NCBI RefSeq assembly: GCF_014203855.1
Contig: NZ_JACHJV010000001.1
Coordinates: forward strand, 6,572,001 to 6,636,000
DNA from: Kitasatospora kifunensis
Lineage (GTDB): Bacteria > Actinomycetota > Actinomycetes > Streptomycetales > Streptomycetaceae
Length of the DNA stretch: 64,000 nucleotides
Direction of reading: 5' to 3'
Shown here: positions 58,331 through 64,000 of the stretch, in pieces
Layout: each line of letters starts with the position of its first letter
Position numbering within the stretch: position 1 is the first letter of the stretch
Notes under the pieces: generated by a model
Seen by the model: only the letters and a program-made list of their open reading frames with translations
Database searches by the model: none
Told to the model about the DNA's origin: nothing
Program-made: the position numbers and the translations under genes

Positions 58331-58497
58331 GAGTCTCACCACCTTGCCGACGCGGAGCGCGCACGGAGTCGAGGCATGCCGTCTTCTCCACGGTAGGGCG
58401 GTTCCGCGGAAAGCGGGTTGGGCAGGCCGACGCCTCACCGGCATGGCCTTCGGCAGTTGCTGGCCCGCCCCTCGGCGGCTGACCGCCTGAACTGAGA

Positions 58498-58541
58498 GTT
58501 CGATGGTCCTAGGACGGCCCACGATCCTAGGACCATCGAAC
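58498..58541. promoter_or_regulatory. 17-bp inverted repeat upstream of the SDR gene
   Basis: GTTCGATGGTCCTAGGA and TCCTAGGACCATCGAAC are perfect complements separated by 10 bases. Each arm contains the self-complementary octamer TCCTAGGA, with octamer centres 18 bp apart. It lies about 60 bases upstream of the SDR start. It reads equally as a tandem operator or a hairpin. Confidence 0.75.
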
Positions 58542-58601
58542 CACCCCAGCCTGAGCCCCGGGCCTGATCCGGCCCGGGTGCGGCGGCGGGACAGTACAGG
58601 C

Positions 58602-59441
58602 ATGGACACCACCGCGCACCCCACAACCCCCACCGCGCACGCCACACCGCCCCACCCCCCGGTCGCCGTGATCACCGGCGCCTCCCGCGGGCTCGGCCTG
58701 GAACTCGCCCGCGCCCTCGCGGCCGACGGCTGGCACCTGGTGATCACCGCCCGCACCGCCACCGAGCTGGCCGTCGCCGAGGCCGAACTCGCCACCCGCA
58801 CCACGGTGGTGGCGCTGCCCGGCACCGTGGTGGACGACGACCACCGCGCCGAGCTCGCCGCAGCCGCCTCCCGCCTCGGGGGAGCCGCCCTGCTGATCAA
58901 CAACGCTTCTACCCTCAACGGCGCCGCCGACGAGTGGGCCGAGCCGCTCCCCGCCCTGGCCACCATCCCGCTGCCCGACCTGCTGGAGACCTTCGAGGTC
59001 AACGTGCTCGCGCCGATCGCCCTCAGCCAGCTGGTGCTGCCGCAACTACGCCGGCGCGGTGGCGCGGTGCTCAACATCAGTTCGGACGCGGCGGTCGAGG
59101 CCTACCCGGGCTGGGGCGGTTACGGGGCCGCCAAGGCCGCGCTCGACCACGCCTCGGCCGTGCTCGCGGAGGAGGAGCCCGAGCTACGGGTCTGGGCCGT
59201 CGACCCCGGCGACCTGCGGACCCGGCTGCACCAGCAGGCCTGCCCCGACGCCGACCTGTCCGAGCTGCCGCCGCCGAGCAGCGTGGTCCCCGCCTTCCGC
59301 ACGCTCTGGCAGGACCGCCCGGCCTCCGGCCGCTACCGCGCCGCAGACCTCGCGGCACCAGCAGACCTCACCGCACACACCGGCCTCACAGCACACACCG
59401 ACCCTGCGGCCGCTCCAGCCGGGGCCGGAGCCGGAGTCTGA
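58602..59441 (+). CDS. Short-chain dehydrogenase/reductase
   Basis: A 279-residue SDR. VAVITGASRGLGLELARALA (cofactor motif), LLINNAST, and NISSDAAVEAYPGWGGYGAAKAALDH give Ser, Tyr and Lys. The C terminus is an Ala/Thr/His-rich tail with DLTAHTGLTAHTDP repeats. ATG 58602 has a modest ribosome site. It is followed 4 bases later by the QueA-like gene, so the two are probably in one transcript. Cofactor and substrate are not shown. Confidence 0.88.
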   Translation: MDTTAHPTTPTAHATPPHPPVAVITGASRGLGLELARALAADGWHLVITARTATELAVAEAELATRTTVVALPGTVVDDDHRAELAAAASRLGGAALLINNASTLNGAADEWAEPLPALATIPLPDLLETFEVNVLAPIALSQLVLPQLRRRGGAVLNISSDAAVEAYPGWGGYGAAKAALDHASAVLAEEEPELRVWAVDPGDLRTRLHQQACPDADLSELPPPSSVVPAFRTLWQDRPASGRYRAADLAAPADLTAHTGLTAHTDPAAAPAGAGAGV

Positions 59442-59445
59442 CGCG

Positions 59446-60549
59446 ATGCCTTCACCACACCTCGCGCCAGCGGCCACCACCCTCGACTTCACCGTTCCAC
59501 CCGAACTCTCCGCCCCCGCCCCCGCCGAGGCGCGCGGTCTGCGCCGCGATGGTGTCCGGCTGCTGGTCGGCCGCGGTGGCCGGGCGGGCGCCGCTCCCAC
59601 CGCCGAGCACCACACCTTCGCCGCGCTGCCCGAAGTCCTGCGCCCGGGTGACCTGTTGGTGGTCAACAACTCGGGCACCCTGCCAGCCGCCCTTCCCGCC
59701 CGGCTGCCGGACGGTGGCCTGCTCACCGTGCATCTCTCCTCCGCCCACCCCGACCCGCGCGGCGGCCACCTGGTCGAGTTGCGCCGACCGGCTCGCGCGG
59801 CGACCGGCGCAGCGGAGTACCTGCCGCCCGCCGAGAACCCTGCTCACCCCGGCCTGCGGCTCACCCTGCCCGGCGGCGCCCGCGCCGTGCTGACCGTGGC
59901 CTTCACCTCTCGGCTCTGGTACGCCCGGCTGAGCCTGCCGGCGCCGCTGTCCGACTACCTGGCGGCTCACGGCAAGGCGATCCGGTACGGGTACGTCGAC
60001 CGGGACTGGCCGCTGAGCGCCTACCAGACGGTCTTCGCCGCTGAGCCCGGCAGCAGCGAAATGCCCAGCGCCGCCCGCCCGTTCACCGCGGAGCTGGTCA
60101 GCGCGCTGGTGGCGCGCGGCGTGCTGATCGCCCCGATCACCCTGCACACCGGGGTCGCCTCGCCCGAACTGCACGAGGCGCCCTACCCGGAGCGCTACCG
60201 GGTGCCCGCGGCCACTGCCGCCCTGGTCGCCCACGTCCGGGCCACCGGCGGCCGGGTGATCGCGGTCGGCACCACGGTCGTCCGTGCCCTGGAGTCCGCC
60301 ACCACACCCGACGGCCGCACCCACCCCGCCGACGACTGGACCGACCTGGTGATCACCCCGGCCCGCGGCGTCCGGGCCGTGAACGGCCTGCTCACCGGCT
60401 GGCACGAACCGCGCGCCTCGCACCTGCTGATGCTCGAAGCCGTCGCCGGCCGGCCACTCCTCGCCCACTGCTACCGCGAGGCACTGGCGGCCGGCTACCT
60501 CTGGCACGAGTTCGGAGACGTCAACCTGCTGCTGCCAGAGGGTGGTTGA
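59446..60549 (+). CDS. QueA-like S-adenosylmethionine:tRNA ribosyltransferase-isomerase
   Basis: A 367-residue protein matching QueA over its length: LVVNNSGTLPAALPAR, LSDYLAAHGKAIRYGYVDRDWPLSAYQTVFA, PSAARPFTAELVSALVARGVLIAPITLHTGV, YRVPAATAALV, RVIAVGTTVVRALE and DLVITPARGVRAVNGLLTGWHEP. In queuosine synthesis it transfers the ribosyl part of S-adenosylmethionine to preQ1-tRNA. No tgt or other queuosine genes are near, and this organism group often lacks the pathway, so the real substrate may differ. Coupled to an upstream SDR gene. Start ATG 59446 with GGAG 13 bases upstream. Confidence 0.85.
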   Translation: MPSPHLAPAATTLDFTVPPELSAPAPAEARGLRRDGVRLLVGRGGRAGAAPTAEHHTFAALPEVLRPGDLLVVNNSGTLPAALPARLPDGGLLTVHLSSAHPDPRGGHLVELRRPARAATGAAEYLPPAENPAHPGLRLTLPGGARAVLTVAFTSRLWYARLSLPAPLSDYLAAHGKAIRYGYVDRDWPLSAYQTVFAAEPGSSEMPSAARPFTAELVSALVARGVLIAPITLHTGVASPELHEAPYPERYRVPAATAALVAHVRATGGRVIAVGTTVVRALESATTPDGRTHPADDWTDLVITPARGVRAVNGLLTGWHEPRASHLLMLEAVAGRPLLAHCYREALAAGYLWHEFGDVNLLLPEGG

Positions 60550-60578
60550 CGATCCCGCAGCACACCCAACGGGCCCGC

Positions 60579-61799
60579 TCAGTCTGCCAGTGCCTGGTAC
60601 GCCGAGGTCCAGAAGTCCTGCACCACCGGCGGCGCGGTCGGTGAGGTGAACGCCCGCGAGGTCAGGATGATGCCGATCACCCGGTCCACCGGGTCGATCG
60701 CCCAGGAGGAGCCGAGGCCGCCGTTCCAGCCGTACTGGTGCACCGGGTGCCCGATCTCGGTCTGCCGGGTGACCACCCGCACCCCGTAGCCCCAGCCGTG
60801 TGTGGCGAAGAAGTCCGGGGAGAGGCCGGAGGCCGCCTTCTGCTCCGGCGTCAGCTGGTCGCTGCTCAGTAGCGCCACCGAGGCCCGGGAGAGAATCCGC
60901 TCCCCGTCGAGGCGGCCGCCGTCCAGCAGCATCCGGCTGAAAGCCAGGAAGTCGTCCACGGTGGAGACCAGGCCGGCCGCACCGGACGGGAAGGCCGGGG
61001 GAGTGGCCCACTCGCCGCCCGCCGCCTCGTCGTACACGACCCGTTCGCCGGTGGTCGGGTCGGTCCAGTAGCAGGTGGTGAACCGGGCCAACCGGTCCGG
61101 GGCGACCGAGAAACCGGTGCTGCCCATGCCCAGCGGCTCGAACAGGCGCTCGCGCAGGAACTGCTCGAACGGCTGCCCGCTCGCGCGCGCGACCAGCACG
61201 CCGAGCACGTCCGAACCGGTGTTGTAGAGCCAGCGCTCACCGGGCTGGTGCATGAGTGGCAGCGTGCCAAGGCGGGGCAGCCACTCGTCCGGCTCGGGCG
61301 GGATGCCGGGGCGCGGTGTCCCCTGGCCGAGATCGAGCACCGTCATCGCCTGCAGGATCGGGTAGCTGTCCGGTGGCACCAGCAGCAGGCCGGTGCCCAT
61401 GGTGAAGGTGAGCAGATCGCGCACGGTGATCGGGCGGTGAGCCGGGACGGTGTCGTCGAGCGGACCGTCCACTCGGCGCAGCACCCGGCGGTTGGCCAGC
61501 TCCGGCAGCAGCTCGTCGACCGGATCGTCCAGCCGCAGCCGGCACTCCTCGACCAGCATCAGGGCGGCGACCGCGGTGACCGCCTTGGTCATCGAGGCGA
61601 CTCGGAAGACGGTGTCCCGGGCCACCGGTGCGCCGTCGACCGCCCGGTCGCCGATCGCCTCGACGTGCACCTCGTCATCGCGGGCTACCAGGGCGACCAG
61701 GCCCGGCACGGCGTCCGGCCCGACGTGCTGGGCCAGGGCGGCGTGCATCTGGTCGAGGCGGGCCTTGACGAAGCCCTTGCTGTGGCCGGTGGGAATCAT
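60579..61799 (-). CDS. Beta-lactamase-fold serine hydrolase (EstB-like)
   Basis: A 406-residue class C beta-lactamase-like hydrolase. S69-x-x-K72 (ASMTK), the tyrosine motif in RWLYNTGSD and the GGLGSS stretch near the C-terminal end are present. No signal peptide, so cytoplasmic esterase or D-amino-acid amidase-type roles are likelier than penicillin binding. ATG 61799 follows GGAAGGA; ATG 61841 is an alternative. A palindrome lies 23 bases upstream. Divergent from the RlmG-like gene. Confidence 0.88.
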   Translation of the reverse strand: MIPTGHSKGFVKARLDQMHAALAQHVGPDAVPGLVALVARDDEVHVEAIGDRAVDGAPVARDTVFRVASMTKAVTAVAALMLVEECRLRLDDPVDELLPELANRRVLRRVDGPLDDTVPAHRPITVRDLLTFTMGTGLLLVPPDSYPILQAMTVLDLGQGTPRPGIPPEPDEWLPRLGTLPLMHQPGERWLYNTGSDVLGVLVARASGQPFEQFLRERLFEPLGMGSTGFSVAPDRLARFTTCYWTDPTTGERVVYDEAAGGEWATPPAFPSGAAGLVSTVDDFLAFSRMLLDGGRLDGERILSRASVALLSSDQLTPEQKAASGLSPDFFATHGWGYGVRVVTRQTEIGHPVHQYGWNGGLGSSWAIDPVDRVIGIILTSRAFTSPTAPPVVQDFWTSAYQALAD

Positions 61800-61821
61800 C
61801 TGGTCCTTCCCGCAGTGTTGG

Positions 61822-61834
61822 TGACGTATCGTCA
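61822..61834. promoter_or_regulatory. 13-bp palindrome upstream of the serine hydrolase
   Basis: TGACGTATCGTCA (arms TGACG and CGTCA), 23 bases upstream of the hydrolase start; on that gene's strand it reads TGACGATACGTCA, one base away from the site at 53087-53099. Confidence 0.65.
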
Positions 61835-61997
61835 GATTCACTCGCGGTGCCGACGACGCTCCGATCCTCGCAGCCGCGCAGGACGATCCCGCGCAGGCAC
61901 GCCACCTCCCCCGGGCCGCCCGCCGCGCACTGCCGCCGCTGCCCGTCGCCGGTGCCGCGTGCCGGGCAGCGCACCGAACGGTTAGCCTGGGCGCACA

Positions 61998-63245
61998 ATG
62001 AACCGTTTCACCACGTCATGGGGCGACTTCCAGCTCACCCGATTCCCCGAGGACCCCCGCGAGCAGTTGCGCGCCTGGGACGCGGCCGACGAGTACCTGC
62101 TGCGCCACCTGCACGGCGACCAGCCGCAGCCGCAGCCGGCCCGGGACGCTGAAGCCGCGCCCGAGGCCCCCGCGCCCGAGGCCCCCGCCCCCGCCGCGCC
62201 GGTCCAGCCGGTCGAGCTGCGCGGCACCGTGGTGGTCCTGGGTGACCGCTGGGGAGCGCTCGGCACCGTGCTGGCCGCGAGCCGGCCGGACGCCGAGCTG
62301 GTCCAGCTCGGCGACTCCTACCTCGCGCAGCAGGCCACCCGCGCCAACCTCGTCCGGGCGGGCCTGGCCCCCGACGCGGTCCGGCTGCTGGCCGGTACGG
62401 AGGAGCCGCCGGAGCGGATCGACGTGCTGCTGATCCGGGTGCCCAAGAGCCTCGCTCTGCTGGAGGACCAGCTGCACCGGCTGGCACCCGCGCTGCACCC
62501 GGGGACCCTGGTGCTCGGCACCGGCATGGTGACCGAGATCCACACCTCCACCCTCCAGCTCTTCGAGCGGATCATCGGCCCCACCCGCACCTCGCTCGCG
62601 GTGAAGAAGGCGCGGCTGATCTTCTGCACCCCGGACCCGGAGCAGGCCCGCCCGGCGAACCCCTGGCCGCTGCGCTACGCGCTGCCCGGCGACCTCGGAC
62701 CGCTCTCCGGTGGGACGGTGGTCAACCACGGCGGCGTCTTCTGCGCCGAACGGCTCGACATCGGCACCCGCTTCCTCCTCCAGCACCTGCCGACCCGCCA
62801 CGGCCGCGAGCGGGTCGTCGACCTGGGCTGCGGCAACGGCATCGTCGGGACGGCGGCGGCGCTGGCCAACCCCGAGGCCGAACTCACCTTCGTCGACGAG
62901 TCCTTCGCCGCCATCGCCTCGGCACGGGAGACCTTCCGGGCGAACACCCCGGCCGACCGGCCCGCCCACTTCCAGGCCGGCGACGCACTCGCCGCCCTCC
63001 CGGCCGCTTCGGTCGACCTGGTCCTCAACAACCCGCCGTTCCACTCGCACCAGGCCACCACCGACGCGACCGCCTGGCGGATGTTCACCGGTGCACGGCG
63101 GGCGCTGCGCCCCGGCGGTGAGCTCTGGGTGGTGGGCAACCGGCACCTCGGCTACCACGTCAAGCTCCGGCGGCTGTTCGGCAACTGCCAGACGGTGGCG
63201 GGCAATCCGAAGTTCGTGATCCTGCGCGCGGTCAAGGGCTCCTAG
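61998..63245 (+). CDS. RlmG/RsmC-like methyltransferase
   Basis: A 415-residue protein with two Rossmann-like halves, as in RlmG/RsmC enzymes that methylate guanine in rRNA. The C-terminal catalytic half has VVDLGCGNGIVGTAAALA (SAM site) and NNPPFHSHQATTDATAWRMF (the NPPF motif that positions the base). The N-terminal half is a non-catalytic pseudomethyltransferase, with an EAPAPEAPAP insert near residue 55. The substrate is likely 23S rRNA, as for RlmG, by homology. Start ATG 61998, divergent from the serine hydrolase. Confidence 0.88.
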   Translation: MNRFTTSWGDFQLTRFPEDPREQLRAWDAADEYLLRHLHGDQPQPQPARDAEAAPEAPAPEAPAPAAPVQPVELRGTVVVLGDRWGALGTVLAASRPDAELVQLGDSYLAQQATRANLVRAGLAPDAVRLLAGTEEPPERIDVLLIRVPKSLALLEDQLHRLAPALHPGTLVLGTGMVTEIHTSTLQLFERIIGPTRTSLAVKKARLIFCTPDPEQARPANPWPLRYALPGDLGPLSGGTVVNHGGVFCAERLDIGTRFLLQHLPTRHGRERVVDLGCGNGIVGTAAALANPEAELTFVDESFAAIASARETFRANTPADRPAHFQAGDALAALPAASVDLVLNNPPFHSHQATTDATAWRMFTGARRALRPGGELWVVGNRHLGYHVKLRRLFGNCQTVAGNPKFVILRAVKGS

Positions 63246-63281
63246 GGCCTGTCCGGCAAGATCCGCCGGGACAGGCCCTAG
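63242..63281. terminator. Hairpin terminator overlapping the RlmG stop codon
   Basis: CTAGGGCCTGTCC pairs perfectly with GGACAGGCCCTAG over 13 bp around a 14-base loop that itself can pair 3 more. The stop codon TAG is inside the left arm. It stands between convergent genes. Confidence 0.75.
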
Positions 63282-63287
63282 ACACCC

Positions 63288-63350
63288 GCCGGACAGGCCC
63301 TAGAACCGACGCCGGGCCGCCGGACGGGCCCTAGAACCGACGCCGGGGCC
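63288..63350. repeat. ~31-bp direct repeats after RlmG
   Basis: The unit GCCGGACAGGCCCTAGAACC...GCCGGG starts at 63288 and again at 63319 (with one substitution), and the GGACAGGCCCTAG piece is also the right arm of the preceding hairpin. It may be a decaying terminator-like or palindromic element family. Confidence 0.75.
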
Positions 63351-63356
63351 GCCGGT

Positions 63357-64000
63357 TCAGACGAGCAGCGTGCCGCCCTCCACCATGACGACCGTGCCGG
63401 TGGCGTGGCGCTGGCGCATGAGGTAGGCGTAGGCCTCGGCCACGTCCTCGACCTCGGCGATCCGCCCGAGCGGAAGAGTGGCGGCGGTCTGCTCGTACCA
63501 CTGTTCGCGCGCGCCCTCGTCCATGTCCGACCAGAGTGGCGAGCGCACCACACCGGCGGTGACGGCGTTGACCCGGATCGGGGCCAACTCGAGGGCGAGC
63601 GCCCGGACCAGGGCCTCCACGGCTCCGCAGACGCTCGCGGCGAGCGCCCAGCCGGGTACCGGACGATGCCCCGCGGTACCGCTGGTCAGCGTCACGGAGC
63701 CGCCCGGACGCAGGAACGGCATCGCCGCACTGACGGCGGACAGGGCGCCGAAGTACCGCACCGCGAAGAAGTCCTGTGCCTGGCGCAGGTCCAGGGCGTC
63801 CATCCGGGTCAGGGGCAGCGGCTCACCGGCGGTGTAGGCGAGGTGGTCGAAGGAGCCGACGCGCTCGAAGAGGGCGGCGACCTGGCTCGGCTCCCTGAGG
63901 TCCGCGACCTCGCCGCCGGCTCCCGCCGGCAGGCTGGAAAGCGCCTTCGCGACCTTCTCCTGGCTGCTGGAGACGACCACCACCTCGGCGCCGTCCCGCG
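63357..64000 (-). CDS. Short-chain dehydrogenase/reductase (partial)
   Basis: The gene runs off the right edge, so its first ~35 residues with the NAD(P) motif are missing. The visible ~214 residues include VADLREPSQVAALFERVGSFDHLAYTAGEP, TLTSGTAGHRPVPGWALAASVCGAVEALVRALALELAPIRVNAVTAG and C-terminal TGTVVMVEGGTLLV. The usual catalytic Tyr-x-x-x-Lys is replaced at the equivalent spot by WALAASVCG, an atypical active site. Divergent from the next unseen gene, convergent with RlmG-like. Function unknown. Confidence 0.82.
   Translation of the reverse strand, partial: RDGAEVVVVSSSQEKVAKALSSLPAGAGGEVADLREPSQVAALFERVGSFDHLAYTAGEPLPLTRMDALDLRQAQDFFAVRYFGALSAVSAAMPFLRPGGSVTLTSGTAGHRPVPGWALAASVCGAVEALVRALALELAPIRVNAVTAGVVRSPLWSDMDEGAREQWYEQTAATLPLGRIAEVEDVAEAYAYLMRQRHATGTVVMVEGGTLLV

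Noticed and set aside
1..64000. tRNA, rRNA, riboswitch or CRISPR loci
   Set aside because: I scanned the intergenic gaps for tRNA-like GTTCGA T-loops, riboswitch-like cores and spaced direct repeats and found none I could support; the short repeats found have no CRISPR-like spacers.

Overview
The window is very GC-rich actinobacterial DNA: third codon positions are almost all G or C, GTG and TTG starts are common, and ribosome sites are GGAGG-like. Gene content points to the Streptomycetaceae (Streptomyces, Kitasatospora or Streptacidiphilus): a sortase-E-type LAYTG wall protein, a DUF397 protein, ALF repeats, a bacterial nitric oxide synthase, and a Gram-positive Tad (Flp-pilus-like) locus ending in a LysM/BTAD protein. 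Base composition and gene content are typical of a chromosome. I saw no tRNA, rRNA, CRISPR array, transposase or prophage gene.

Layout. 1-16 kb: end of a PucR-type regulator, a membrane-anchored esterase, a ROK sugar kinase, a stand-alone cytochrome bc1 cytochrome b, a secreted X-Pro peptidase-like hydrolase, exonuclease III, a YhhN lysoplasmalogenase-like protein, an orphan DUF2398/TIGR02678 (Wadjet JetB-like) protein with a long N-terminal extension, an excisionase-type HTH gene with a DUF4180 partner, a BCCT transporter, a DUF389 membrane protein and a metallo-beta-lactamase-fold hydrolase. 16-18.4 kb: a MaoC hydratase, a pyridoxamine-oxidase-like flavoprotein and a small protein with a degenerate caspase-like fold.

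18.5-32 kb: a co-directional, tightly coupled Tad-type locus: lipoprotein, secreted protein, CpaB-like SAF protein, TadZ/CpaE-like protein with a broken P-loop, TadA ATPase, TadB, TadC, a pilin-like protein, two TadE-like pseudopilins, a TadG-like protein, and a 1379-residue membrane protein with two LysM domains and a C-terminal BTAD domain. No prepilin peptidase lies within the window.

32-46 kb: oxidoreductase/TetR pair with a clear operator, a HAD-like protein, a secreted phospholipase-D-like protein with duplicated Ig-like domains, a GNAT acetyltransferase, an AEC permease, a truncated NAD(P)-binding gene, a second degenerate caspase-like protein with TPR-like C terminus, a secreted sedolisin, and a patatin. 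44-48 kb: a fabG-like/thiolase/acyl-CoA-dehydrogenase set with a divergent TetR gene, apparently a fatty-acyl or related acyl-CoA degradation module.

48-64 kb: nitric oxide synthase oxygenase, an APC amino-acid permease with divergent TetR gene, a TIGR03084 protein and an acyl-CoA synthetase, a DUF397 protein, an ALF-repeat wall protein, a SnoaL-like protein, a class II glutamine amidotransferase, an SDR followed by a QueA-like protein, a beta-lactamase-fold hydrolase, an RlmG-like rRNA methyltransferase and a partial SDR.

The most unusual content is (i) two related caspase-like proteins that appear to have lost catalytic residues, one just upstream of the Tad locus and one 7 kb beyond its end; (ii) the orphan JetB-like protein; (iii) the Tad locus itself, with its LysM-BTAD protein; and (iv) several palindromes and phased repeats, including one nearly identical 13-bp palindrome placed at the same distance upstream of two unrelated genes. 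All function calls come from reading motifs by eye; no database search was possible.
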